Source: Turbatrix aceti
Lineage: Eukaryota; Nematoda; Chromadorea; Rhabditida; Panagrolaimidae
NCBI GenBank assembly: GCA_963969345.1
Contig: OZ017766.1
Span: forward strand, 2,790,001 to 2,854,000
DNA length: 64,000 nt
Reading direction: 5' to 3'
A program made the translations under genes and the position numbers. Below, piece by piece: positions 1 through 10,924 of this stretch (its first letter is position 1; every line of letters begins with the position of its first letter). The notes under the pieces were generated by a model that saw nothing but the letters and a program-made list of their open reading frames with translations, made no database searches and was not told the origin of the DNA.

Positions 1-383
1 TTGAAATACATATACTGGGAGTGGCGTATAAAAGCACGGCATTCGTTGTTTTGACCAGGTGTGTGGGCGCCGCACATCTGTATTAACATTAAGTGGAGCG
101 TGCTGCGATCGCCACTCAATTCGATATTTTTTGGCATCTTGTGGATGTAAGCATTAATTAGTTCACGGTTGAATGCTCTGACAGATATTTTTAATTTTTA
201 TCATTTTTTTCAATTACGATTTTTTCATATCAATTATAGCGTTTTTCACGTTTTTTACCCATTTTGTGGTTTAAACTAATTGTTTGTATAAATGAATGCT
301 CTGGCGGATACTTTTTATTTTTGTGATTTGATGCAAGTCAATTTTAAAATGACATTTTTTTGTTTCTTTAAATTTTTTAGTCA
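1..383. other. AT-rich non-coding stretch with a local duplication
   Basis: No gene is recognised. A TATA-like GTATAAAAG lies near position 27. A roughly 35-bp AT-rich block containing GAATGCTCTG(A/G)C(A/G)GATA occurs twice, near 173 and near 293, about 120 bp apart. It looks like an old local duplication. A splice-acceptor-like TTTTTTAG ends near 380, just ahead of the coding-like fragment that follows. Confidence 0.4.
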
Positions 384-697
384 AACCATGGCGTCACGTT
401 CGAACTCAGGTTCACCAGAACTACTACCACGAAGAACACATCGCCTTCTACCTCCAACCAACAAGTTCAACTATCACCTGCGAAGCGCATGAAACTCGAG
501 GCCCGACAACACCGTCTTCAAGGAATCTCATCTTGCGATGAACTCCGATCGGTTGCCTACGGCGAGCACTTATCGCGTGGTCAAAGTGTTCCCTCTGACC
601 CCGAAAGGAAAAGGAGAGATCGACTTCACGGAGATTTTCCTCAGTGATCGGTCTCACAAAAAGTTTTACCTGAAGGCGTGGTGGGGAAATCACTGAC
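384..697 (+). pseudogene. Frameshifted coding-like fragment, family not recognised
   Basis: Two overlapping open frames look like halves of one protein. The first (frame starting HVRTQVHQNYYHEEHIAF) runs to about 492. The second (TVFKESHLAMNSDRLP... ending KAWWGNH and a TGA at 695-697) begins after a stop at 488-490 in its own frame. Residue composition in both halves is protein-like and the switch falls near 490-505. A TTTTTTAG acceptor precedes the first half. This could be a decayed gene, an indel in the assembly, or an intron I cannot place. The family is unknown. The first 290 bases downstream of the stop show no clear continuation. Confidence 0.3.
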
Positions 698-1117
698 AAA
701 AACATCAACATCGGGTGCATGAATCCCAAAAGTATCGTTGGTGCAACTTTGGTGAGGAGTGCTTTTACCAACAGCAAAAGGTCAAATAAAAAAGTATAAT
801 AACACAGCAAAAAGAGGTTCGTGACAGCGTCGTCGGATGTGTTTGTTGTGCTCGGGGAAAGCAAGGCAATGTAAATGCAGAGTGACTTCTTGTGAGGTAT
901 GGACCGCGGCGGACGCTTGACAAGACGACAGTGCGCGTCACACGCCTTGCTTTCCATTAGAAAAGGTGACCGGAAGAGAGACAGAGACGACTTGAGGTGA
1001 GAAAAACAAAAAAACAGGGAGGAAGTTCTATCAAACTGCAAAATTAGAACAAAATAAAAGCCGTTGTGAGATGCTTGTAGCGAGAGTCAGATTCCATGAT
1101 TTTCCGTCAGCCTGTTG
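698..1117. other. Intergenic, no gene seen
   Basis: A long minus-strand open frame covers much of this stretch. It is rich in Ser, Leu and Phe, has no recognisable domain, and overlaps the coding-like fragment in antisense, so it is not called. AATAAA-like signals near 1053 face the MIER1 3' end. Confidence 0.35.
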
Positions 1118-2583
1118 TTATTGAGGTTTCTGGAGTGAATTTTTTGCCTGGGCGACAGCAGCCGCCGCTGCCGGGTTGTTGGCAGGCAAAGTACTTGTTT
1201 CGTACTGTCGCACCGTGTCTCGGGCGGCCTGCTCTATGATGTCTCGCGTTCGAGCATTCTCGCTCAGGGCGTGTTGGTTGGCAAGGTTGTCCAGCATGGG
1301 ATCCGTGATGCGGGCAAACAACTTGTCCCGTCGCTCGGTCTTCTTCCAGCGGTAGTAGAAGTGAATAACTTCACCGATGCTGCGTCCGGGGAGCTGAAAG
1401 GTGCAATTCAATAAAAACTCATCAACAACCGGCGAAAAAAAAAAATTTCAAAAACTCACAAAGTTCTTATGAATGATGTGAAAGTCTTTACCGTGCGTCA
1501 GAAGCCCAGCCTCGAACTTATTAAGATCATCGGCGGTAAACGGCAGCATGATGCCGAAGTGGGTCTTGCGCGGCAGGTTGACGTCGGCCGGGCCCTCAGA
1601 AAAGCGCTTTGCAGCCCTTTCCACGTCGTAGCCGCTCTGCATGAGGAAGTAGAGCGCGTCCTCGTTGTCCCAGAAGGGAACAGGCTTGTCTTCCCTCGTC
1701 CGTGGCACTTCTGCCTCCACGAGAGGCATCTTGCTCGCCTGAATGTCCTTCGAGTACTCCAGAACCTGCATCAGGTAGTTGTCGATATCGGTGTCCGACA
1801 ACGTGTCGGACGGCTTCCATAAAACCTCAGCGTCCAGCAGAGGCTTGTACTCCGGGTCCGGGGTTGGAAAGCTGTCATGCTGAAAAAAAAACGTAAATAC
1901 ACAAAAAAACAGTCCATGCCCAACCTGATAATCCGGTCCAATTCGAGGATCGCGGTGAGACTCCGCAGGCTCGAAATCAGCGTCGTCAGAACTGGAAGCA
2001 CCTTCGTGACCGTACTTTTCGAGGAGGTCGTTGGTGTTGTCGGATGCACGCTCGTACGTCGCGTCCACCGAGTCGTTGAGAGACGCATTCAGAGACCCAG
2101 AAGCACCCTCGTCGTCAAACGGGGCTTCAGGCCTCGATTCAGTCGCCGTGGCATCTCCGTCCCCTGCCAGAGCTTCAGAAGACTCCGAAGCCGCTGCTGC
2201 GTATTCTTGGGGATAGTACCGCTTCCGGAGTTCTTCAATCGGAATTTCAGCTTCGTCACGCAACGCATCCAGATCGTTGTCCTCTAACTCGTCGATTATG
2301 TCGGCTTCTTCCATAGTTTCTGAAATTTTGGATAAATAACAGTTAGGTACAAAAAAAGTTCAAAAAACCCATTAAAATTTAAGAAAAACGCTCGTCACAC
2401 GAATTCATAAAATTTCACTATGCTGTATAAAAAATCTGTATAAAAAAAGCTGCGTAATAAAAAATTTGTAAAAAATGCAAATATTTAAAAAAAGGCTGCA
2501 AAAAGTAAGAACCAACCTTCGTTATCGATTCCAGCTTCATCGTCGTCAAATACAAAGTCCTGCGAGTCGTCGGGATCTGACAT
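1118..2583 (-). CDS. MIER1: MIER1-like ELM2/SANT chromatin corepressor
   Basis: Mesoderm induction early response family protein, a nuclear corepressor that recruits class I histone deacetylase through its ELM2 domain. Four exons: start ATG at 2583, a 22-residue acidic first exon, then a long acidic N-terminus (DELEDNDLD, EEADIIDE). Next comes the ELM2 segment (GPDYQVG-HDSFPTPDPEY, then LWKPSDTLSDTDIDNYL) and a SANT domain (FTADDLNKFEAGLLTHGKDF, then GRSIGEVIHFYYRWKKTER). The phrase GKDFH-(L/I)I and FYY-WKK-ER match human MIER1 closely. The last intron splits the SANT domain between 1394 and 1459. Total about 410 residues, near the family norm. The ATG follows a GGTTTAG acceptor-like site. 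It is transcribed away from the PIR-1 gene, which starts 307 bp away, so the two may share a promoter. Confidence 0.88.
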
Positions 2584-2890
2584 GGCTAAACCAAAACTGC
2601 TAGCCTCAGTTTGACGAGTTGAGATCACTGATTAGGATGTCAGCGAAGGAGAGAGCGAGCGAGATCCACCACCACCAAATTTATGGGTGTCTCGAAAGGA
2701 GAGAAAGCGAAATATCAAAAACTGACGTTACGCGCAACATGCGGCGCAACGACGCAGACCAAACAGTCTATCGATAATTTCGCTACAAGAAAACGCCGCG
2801 TGCGCTGCGTTTTTTTACAATCTCGGGTATCGTTTCTTTTTTTACGCCCCTTTCACTCTTTTCTGCCCTTTTTTGCCTTTGCCCTGCAAT
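2584..2890. promoter_or_regulatory. Shared upstream region of MIER1 and PIR-1
   Basis: The 307 bp between the two divergent start codons must hold both 5' ends. No TATA box is obvious. A pyrimidine-rich tract ending TGCAAT precedes the PIR-1 ATG. The inference of a bidirectional promoter rests on spacing only. Confidence 0.35.
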
Positions 2891-4153
2891 ATGGGTGATT
2901 CTGGGCCTTCTGAGGCTTATCAAAATCACCGTCATCGTCCGTGGCAGCGCAATCATCCCGGGGGAGGTCTGCCGGATCGGTAAGTTGCTTTTGTGTTACT
3001 TTTTGAATTGGTTGAACGGTCATTGCGACTTCAGATGGATACAATACACGTCTATGGGCACTCCCATGTCGGACCTCAGGCTGATCGCTTTCAAGACTCC
3101 ACTTTCAACTCACTTCTTCGATGATGCGGAGGGCGTTGAATCGTTTACGATACCCGATGTTGTCAATGAGGTCCGTTTTCAGCGTAATTTGGGGTTAACT
3201 CTTCGCTCGCGATGGCGTTTTTGCCGCGTTTAGACCCGCGTATTCCATTTTAAGTATATTTTGTTTATTTTTCAGTGTGCCAAGCAGCACAAGCGTCTGG
3301 GCTTGGTTATCGATCTCACAAACACGAACCGTTATTGCAAAGCCGAAGAATGGTCGCAGCACGGCGTAAAGCACGTCAAAATTAGGTGTCCAGGCCATGA
3401 AATGCATGCTTTGCCGGCGCAGATCGGTCAGTTTATGAATACTGTACTGAATTTTTTGAACAAGAATCGGAATCAAGGTGAGTGTTTTTTATTTTCCGAT
3501 GAATCGCAATTTCTTGTTTAGATCTCATAATCGGCGTACATTGCACCCACGGCGTCAACAGAACGGGATACCTGATTTGCCGTTACCTCATTGAGTGCTG
3601 TGGCTGGTCTGCAACCAGTGCCATTGAGCGTGAGTTGATTTTCGGAGAATGAATGAATTTTTTATTTATTTTATTTTTAGAATTCGAGCGGCACAGAAGA
3701 CATAAAATCGAACGGGATGCTTACACCGACGATCTTCACGACTTGGCCAGAAGGAAGGGACGATTGCCGCCTCTCTTTTCTGGTCCTTCCGCGCCATTGC
3801 CTTTCCAGCGAGCGCCCCACATGCTTCCCTGTTACCGACCTCAGCCACGGATGAACAATCTTCAATTCCGGTATCCGGCATTCCCGCAATACGCGACTCC
3901 GTACAACGCTGGATCCTCAAGGCCACTTCCACACGCGTACTCTCACAACGCTCGAAATCACGGCAATAGGCCTCTTCGCCACAACCGGCCCACGCCCTAC
4001 ACTCGTTCACCGCGTCAAACGCGGACGTCGATGATGCCGACGTCGCTGGCGAACAACTTGCCCGCTTTGGAACCTACAAAAGACTCGCTGAATTCCATGC
4101 CGATAACTGCTGCTGCCGATATAACTGCGCTGCTGCCAGCGAATGCTCCTTGA
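2891..4153 (+). CDS. pir-1: RNA 5'-triphosphatase, PIR-1/DUSP11 family
   Basis: Atypical dual-specificity phosphatase that removes gamma and beta phosphates from 5' ends of RNA. In Caenorhabditis elegans PIR-1 acts with Dicer and small-RNA pathways (family knowledge). Five exons give about 335 residues. The core begins [20 protein letters not shown], followed by [16 protein letters not shown], and the active-site loop [11 protein letters not shown] (HCX5R with catalytic Cys and Arg intact), then LICRYLIE. The C-terminal ~115 residues are Pro-, Asn- and Arg-rich and look disordered, longer than the human tail. Exon phases join cleanly at all four introns, all with TTTCAG or TTTTAG acceptors. 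It diverges from MIER1. Confidence in family is high; the exact tail boundary is certain from the TGA at 4151. Confidence 0.9.
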
Positions 4154-5322
4154 GGACGTGTGATGTCCGGAGTTTACCAATCCTGCCTTTTACATTATTC
4201 ATAATTTTCTACGTTTGGCTCAATTAAATAGTTTTTTTGCGTGACAATGATGATTTATACATTTGTGAATTCGATGCGGCGTTGCCACGGCTCTTATGTT
4301 TTGGGCTAAATAAGAAATAAATTTTTTAAAATTTATGTTCGATTAAATCGATGATGCGCGGCACGTAGAAACAAAAAAGGAGGTTGCATCTTTCAAAATG
4401 ATTCAAAAAAATTGTTTTATGTCACAGAATTCCATGTGAAACATAGATAAAGCGTTACGAATATAACCTTTCCAAAGAAAGGCCTCCAAAAATTGTAAAT
4501 CGGGTCTTTTGAAAGGCCCTGGAATTAAGTAGTTCATCGGTGGATAACGCTGGCCGCTTTGTCTGCGTTGGGGGGGTGGGATGCTGTGTGGTGGCAGGCG
4601 AGCGCGAGAGAACGAGAGAAAAGCATTGCTCACCGCATGGTGTACTACCGTGGAGTGCACCAATTTGTCTGCATTGACATTTGTTGTTTATGATTCCGTA
4701 ATCAAGCAGAAGCGTTCAGAATTTCTTACTTGATATCACACTTGTAACAAAACTGTGATCTCCTTGTTGACTGGATATTAGAGCCCGGAAGCCGACGACG
4801 GGCCTGGTCGGTGGCCATGAGGTCTTTGCTGATCGCGTACGGTCTTCGTTGTATAAAAGTTGCTAATGACCCCGTACCCCTGTGCTCCGGATTCAGCTAT
4901 ATGAATTTTTAGAGTTCTGATAAAAAACATCTTTGGTCAAAAAATTATAAAACATCAAAAAATATTTAACGCCCTTAATTAGAATTGAGCAGTGCTTGTA
5001 GGAAACCCCTCCTGCGATTCGGTGTGCTGAACGCCGCCGCTCGTGATCACCCGCTCCCAGCTCCGGCGTGTATGCTTGCACAGGGCACCTGCGTCCAGTT
5101 CATTGACGCACCTGCGTGCAGTGGACACGACAGCGCAAGCAACGTCGGGGCTCCCGGTGGGTCAGCAAGGCGGTTTCCAGTCCTACGTCGCGGCCCGTGC
5201 TTTACTAAATCCATCGCTGTCCCCCAGCCGTCTCTACAAGTCCCGTATTGTCGCATCTACACGCAGTTCTATTTTTGTTAGCTACAAGTGTTTTTTTCGG
5301 CGCTTTGGACTCAGAATTAGCA
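4154..5322. other. Intergenic, holds a dispersed repeat copy
   Basis: AATAAA-like signals near 4306-4318 probably serve PIR-1. The dispersed repeat copy at 4415-4680 lies here. TGTATAAAAG at about 4850 is a TATA-like sequence facing the GDSL gene. The stretch 4980-5320 is GC-richer and open in several frames, but no frame shows a recognisable protein or a good splice join to the signal peptide exon at 5323. Confidence 0.35.
4415..4680 (-). repeat. Dispersed repeat, copy 1 (inverted relative to copy 2)
   Basis: Read on the minus strand, the best-conserved core lies at about 4471-4526 and starts AGGGCCTTTCAAAAGACCCG. The same core occurs on the plus strand near 6591-6646 with roughly three quarters identity by eye. 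Weaker matching continues on the 5' side through a TTTCTCTCG-like tract to TTGGTGCACTC. The core can fold into two small hairpins (GGGCCTT/AAGACCC-like and CCTTTCCAAAGAAAGG). No ends, target-site duplications or coding capacity are visible. Confidence 0.55.
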
Positions 5323-6843
5323 ATGAGGAGATTGATTCGCGCCCTGATTGTGGCGCTTCTGCTCGCCATTAAGTCCGCTGCTATTTTTCATCACAGTGTG
5401 GGTTTTTGTTGTCTTTTACGACTGTTATTTGACTTGAAAGAACGTGATTTCAGCCTCACAGCGTGCCGTGTTCAACGCTGATTGTCTTCGGCGACGGTTT
5501 CACCGACGACGGCACAGAAGCGGGCGGAGACGACTCACATGGGTTCGTACGCAACTCAAATGGGCCGGTGTGGCCCGAGTACCTGAACAACATGCTCGGC
5601 TGTCAAAAGGTTGGTCCGAAAATACCAAAATTTAATTTAAAAAATATTTCTTTCGAGAATTACGCTATTTTTGATAGTGCTTTGAATATTTTTATTTTTT
5701 GAGAAATTTTTACCCCAAACTTTTTTTTAATGTAATTTATAAAATTCCAGTACCTAAACCTGGCGTACAGTGGCGCGAGGTCAGGATCGGGAAACTTTTA
5801 CTTCGAAGGATGGTCCGGCATCGAATGGCAAATCGAGCAGTTTATCCTGCGCCGTACGACCAAGAGCAGCAAAAGTAAGCGATTGGGGTCGTTTTTTGCA
5901 GTCAAATGACTTGATTGCAGGCTCGATCATCGCCGTGCAGAGCGGCGGCCTCATCGACTTCTTCGCCGGCGAGACCAATATCACGCAGATCGTCGGCAAC
6001 CTCCGCAACGGCCTCCGCAAGCTCATAGACAGCGGCGCCGGTTACGAATCCACGATCCTCGTCATGAACCTGCCGGACCTGTCTTCGGCCCCCGGGCTTT
6101 ACTTTGCCGAGGAAGGCCCGACTGTCCGTGAGAATATCGCCGTGTCCGTGGCGCACATCAATACGGTAGGATGAGGCTGGCGTACACGCGCGGGGGCATC
6201 TGACATTATCCGGTTTCAGCAGATCAGGCAACTCACTCTCGACCTGGGAAAAAGTATGACCAGAAGACAAAATGTCGATATACGATTTTACGATCTGAAT
6301 ACCGCTGTTTTTCGCGCCGTGACGCAACTCAACGTTACAGAACCCTTTTCATACCAGAAGCCAACGACTACGTGAGTTTATTTTTTACTGTGCAAAAATG
6401 TAAGACTTCTAGAAAAGTTGTGCACTCGACGAGCTTTTTCTTTTGAATAATCGCATGCGCATCTTTCATTTGTGCGGTGTGCCGTGTTTTTCTTTCGCTG
6501 TCTGCCATTCTCTGGCTCGTGTTCAATAGGTATGCCAACAGTTGCATACATCGGGGCTGCGCATGGGGTAACTTCGATCTGTATTTATCAAGGGCCTTCT
6601 AAAAGACCCGGATTATAATTTTTGGAGGCTTTTCCCGTGAAAAGCTAAAACTACGAAAATGTTTTTGAGTGTTTCGGAGTAGCTCTGATGCCAAGTTTCA
6701 CATTCCTTATGTCGTTCTGACTGAAATCCCCTTTCAGCGTGAAAGACATCAACACGTATGCCTACCACGATCTCTGGCATCCGACGACCGCGGTGCACTA
6801 CGAAGTGGCGAAGGACGTCGCGACCTTCCTCGAGGACTCCTAG
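5323..6843 (+). CDS. Secreted GDSL/SGNH-family protein, probably catalytically dead
   Basis: Plant-type GDSL lipase/esterase fold, predicted secreted. A signal peptide opens the protein (MRRLIRALIVALLLAIKSAA). Six exons give about 275 residues. Block I reads VFGDGFTDDG: the GDS nucleophile serine is glycine. Block III, usually GGND, reads SGGLIDFF, so the oxyanion-hole asparagine is also gone. Block V DLWHPT keeps the Asp-His pair. The N-terminal phrase SNGPVWPEYLNNML is typical of the family (NGPVW-EYL). Splice phases join cleanly (for example KPTTT-VKDINTY across 6374-6738). An intron of about 360 bp carries the second copy of the dispersed repeat. Without Ser and Asn a lipase reaction is unlikely; a binding role is inference. 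Substrate unknown. Confidence 0.75.
6413..6720 (+). repeat. Dispersed repeat, copy 2, inside an intron of the GDSL gene
   Basis: Core at about 6591-6646 starts AGGGCCTTCTAAAAGACCCG and matches copy 1 (minus strand, 4471-4526). Outer matching begins near TTGTGCACTCGACGAG at 6419. The element nearly fills the last intron of the GDSL gene and ends a few dozen bases before the acceptor. It has no coding capacity. Confidence 0.55.
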
Positions 6844-6991
6844 CGAGGGCTGCAGTGCCTTCCCTCCCTCCCGGTGGCTGCCAAGTGGTCAAGTTGTTTG
6901 TTTATTTGCGTATTTCAACAGTTCCGTGCCTTTGCCGCGTGCAGAAAATCAGTTACCCAGAAAATATGAGTGATTTGCCCTGAGCTGTCTC

Positions 6992-9213
6992 TCAGTGTGC
7001 GTAGGTGTCGAAGCTGGCGGCAGCACCGCCGCAGCAGGCGTCGTTGCCGCAGTCTTTGAGGTCGGTGGCCGTCGGACTCGGCTGGTTCTGCCGGAGGACG
7101 TCGGGGTAGTCGTACTCGAGATCGGCCATGCGGTGGATGAACGGTGCGACTGTTTCCCAGATTTTGTTGTCTCGGACGAGTTGAATGACGTCCTGGATCT
7201 CAGGATGCATGTAGCGATCCTCTTCGAGGGGCCTGAAAGCCGTCTGTTTCCCTCTTTGCACCGACACAAATGCCACTCACTGGAAAACAGTTCTGACGAG
7301 GTCGTAGACCTTCTGAAGGATCGCGGTCGACTTGAGCGGCTTGAGGAACTCCATGCCCTGGCACGCGGCGATGAGTTCCATGGCGAGCACCGCTTCGACG
7401 TGCTCGACAATCTTGAGTGCCTTCCGGGCCGCGAATCCGCCCATCGAGACGTGGTCCTCCTGGTTGCAGCTCGTGGGGATGCTGTCTGCGGATGAGGGAT
7501 GGCAGAGGACCTTGTTCTCCGAAACAAGGCTCGCGGCACACAGCTGGACCGTCATGAACCCAGAGTTGAAGCCACCGAACTTGGTCAGGAATGTCGGGAG
7601 CCCGCTGAGCTCGCCGTTGACGAGTCTCTCGAGTCGGCGCTCCGACATTTGAGCGAGTTCGTGAACCGCGATGGCGAGAAAGTCGAGCGCCTTCGCCGGG
7701 TACTCGCCATGGAAGTTGCCTCCGCTGATGATCTCCTCCTCATCGGCGAAGACAAGGGGGTTGTCGGTGGCGGAGTTGAGTTCTCGCGTGATGATGCCCT
7801 TGCAGAAGGCTATCGTCTCGTGCACGACGCCGTGCACCTGGGGCACGCATCTCAGCGTGTACGCATCCTGGACACGACCGCAGTTTCGATGGGATTCCGC
7901 GATTTCCGAGGGGTTTAGATCCGAGTGCAGAAGCGCTCGGAGCCGACGCGCCACGTCGTTCTGCCCGCGATGTGGTCGAATTTGGTGCACCTCTGAAAAG
8001 CCAAAGACCAGAGTCAGCCTGACGACAGACAACAAATGGGGCAGCGAGACGGGTTTGTCGGAAGTTGCAGGCTGCAGCGACAAACCAAAGCAGCGCGTTC
8101 AAAAGAGTGCAGACATCAGCGAACTTTCAAGAAAACTGCGCGCAAAACGTGCTTTTTGGTGGTCATTTTGTACAAAAAAACTCACTCGCATCAAAAGCCT
8201 TGGTCGTGCCCTTCAGGACATCCAGAGTGAGTGCCGCGATGACATCCGCCTGCTTCGCGGCCTGCTCGGCCCGGTGGATCGTCAGGGCGCCGAGCGCAGT
8301 GACGAGTTGAGTGCCGTTGATGAGGGCCAGTCCCTCCTTGGGTCCGAGAACCAACTTCTGGAGCCCATTGGCCTGCAGCACGTCTTCGGCCTCGCCCCAG
8401 CCGGTCTTGGGCGACCACATCCGGCCTTCGCCGAGCAGACCCAGCGCGAGGTGCGCCAGAGGGCACAGATCGCCGGAACACCCCACTGTGCCCTGCTCCG
8501 GCACGTAGGACACCGCGAACGCTGAAAAGCATCCAGAATAATCTTCAATGCCCTTCAAAGCACTTTTCCATACCGTTAAACGCAGCGACGAGCTTCTCTA
8601 CGTTTTCGAGTGATATGCCGCTGTGGCCCTTGGCGAGGACGTTGATTCTGAGCGCTAAGAGAGCTCGCGTCTTCTCGGGAGACAGCGGCTCGCCGTAACC
8701 AGTGGCGTGGGAGCGGATAAGATTGAGCTGGAGCTGGCGGATTTTGTCTGGGCTAATCTGAACGTTGGCGAACGTGCCAAAGCCGGTCGTGATGCCGTAG
8801 ACAACTGAAAAAGATGCAAACGAGTCATATGAGCCTGCGAAGGTGCAAAACCCACTTCTATGCTCTTCGGCGCATTTTTCGAGAAAAGCTCTGGCCACGG
8901 CAATGTGGCTCTTGGCGCAAGGGGAAATCCTGAGGATAACTTTGCCATTGTGGCAGTCGACGATGTCTTTGACGCTGAGGCTGTTGCCGTCGAGTTCGAG
9001 GACGCGGGGCTGGTTGAGCTTTGCGAGTTTCTCTTCCTCGTCGAAGCTGCTCTTGCGACTGGCTCTGGAAAACGATTTTTGTTGCCAAAAAAAAGGCAGG
9101 GAGACTCACAGGTATTCCAGGTCAAAGCTGGTGGAACTCGACGACGAAGATTCGAGTCTGCTGCGCTCGCCGCCGGTGTGTTCGGGATCGATGAACCCTG
9201 TTTCGATGCCCAT
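6992..9213 (-). CDS. HAL: Histidine ammonia-lyase
   Basis: Converts L-histidine to trans-urocanate and ammonia, first step of histidine degradation, cytosolic. Six exons (about 9110-9213, 8856-9064, 8574-8804, 8186-8521, 7281-7992, 6992-7232) join in phase to about 600 residues. Landmarks match human HAL throughout: [107 protein letters not shown]. The MIO cofactor tripeptide, normally Ala-Ser-Gly, reads Cys-Ser-Gly within [12 protein letters not shown]. The C-terminus is short and ends [14 protein letters not shown]. The start at 9213 opens a Ser-rich segment with no targeting signal. It converges on the GDSL gene, with 148 bp between stops. Confidence 0.93.
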
Positions 9214-10924
9214 TTTGGTATGCGCAAGGACGGTCAATTAATTAATCGTCCGGTTTATCGCCTGATAGCACCCAATGCTCTTGCAACAGTGCGACGAGAT
9301 GGAGTGACGCCTGTTTCGAACGATTCTCGCAATTTATAGACGCACCGGCGGTGACGCTGCACTGCCTTCCACCCGATTTGCTCTTCTACCATCTGTCCGC
9401 CCTTTTACACTACACCACCAACCAAAGCGATTGTCTCTACCGACTCGCACCGGTTAAACAACGGGAATAGAAACTACAGCGCCCAAAGGCCGCCGACAAA
9501 AGTTGCCGATCGCCTTGGTCCTTCTGAACCAGCTGTCTGGAGGCCTCGAGGGCAACATTTCTAACCATCGATCATCAAGCATGCCTTGCAAGCGTGCAAT
9601 CACCGAAAATATGCCCCTGCGTGTAGCCACCGCCCGTCGCGTCGCATCGAGCAGGAACCAAAAATCTCTCCCGTCAAACCACTTTTTTCCAAAAATCCTG
9701 ATTTTTTTGAAAAAAGTTTTGATCTCAATTGGCATGAAGGCGCATTTTTGCTCAATTTTTGTACCCATCTAAGAACAGGAAAGATCGAAAGACACAGGCA
9801 ACATGAATTCAGTACAAATAACATACGCTGTTTTTAAGGTAAATACAAACACCCCTTGCGTCACCTTAGTTTTTGGGTCCTTAACTAATGAACCAATTGT
9901 CGTTTTTTTCAGAACATGACTACAGCATGACGGCTGTGATGACGGATCACAACTTCCTGCATGGAGTCCGCGCTGTAGCACGTATCAGTAAAAAAACAGT
10001 TGGCGTTGGGCACAGCAGCACGATTGGCGATCGCTGTTATTGATGGTTTCAATAATTTCCAAAAAATACTGCACTCGTAGAAAAAGTCAAAGAATACTAA
10101 AATAACTTGTTCCTTCTGGAACCAGCGAAAATGATTTTAGGCCAATCGGTTTTTTTTTCAGTTTTTGGCATTGGCGCATGTTTCTCACCCTCTGAATTTC
10201 ATACCCCCTCTCATTCCCTGAGCACTGGTAGCACCCATTGCATCCAAATTCGGATATCTGCGTCACGTGTGCCCGTCTGAAGTGAACAACAAACTCGTTG
10301 AAATGAAAACGTGACACGCGTGCGCGGGCGTATTGAGAATTTGAGTCGTCGTGACCGCAATCATTCATCAAAATTGATATTGCAGGATGCCGGTAACTTA
10401 GGATGTTGTGCACGAGTTGCACGTGCGCGATCCATCCATCTCGCATCGCCAATTTACCGACAACAACGCGTCGCGCGTGTTGCCGGATCACAGTCAATTT
10501 TATCGCGTGGGAAACTGGACCAAGCGTGTGACTGACGTAGATTGTGATGCACAAATAAGTTCAGACACCAGAAATACAAAAATTAAAAATATGCGTAAAA
10601 ATAGTTCGAAAAAAATCAAACAGATGATAAAAATAAACGGCTGAAGCTTTGGGCCTTCCTCGTTTTCATCACTAAACAACTTCCGTAACTGGCAGAGACA
10701 CAGATTTTTTGTTTCCGATAGCTTTGATTTTTGATGCTCGTAAAGCGTGGTTCATTCAAACTATTTGTCTTTTGACCGATTTGGCGAAACGTTCTCTTCC
10801 AATTGAGCGCGATAATTTGCTCTCAATGTGCTCGACGTTGCGCTCACCACGGCTTTCATACACAACGGAACGGGTTCGTTGTTTTTGTTGGACATTGGCT
10901 TATCGGTTTGTGTTTTTGCAGAAA
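9214..10924. other. Intergenic, no convincing gene
   Basis: AT-rich sequence between HAL and the next gene. A small open exon-like piece at about 9916-10040, after TTTTTTTCAG, reads HDYSMTAVMTDHNFLHGV; it has no partner exon that I can join and no recognised family. The last 200 bases are probably the outron of the gene at 10925, ending in GTTTTTGCAG. Confidence 0.35.

Noticed and set aside
448..1041. 197-codon minus-strand open frame
   Set aside because: Composition is atypical for protein, no domain or splice context, and it lies antisense to the coding-like fragment.
9454..9837. Paired open frames on both strands near 9.5-9.8 kb
   Set aside because: No start context, domain, or splice partners; composition reflects AT-rich DNA.
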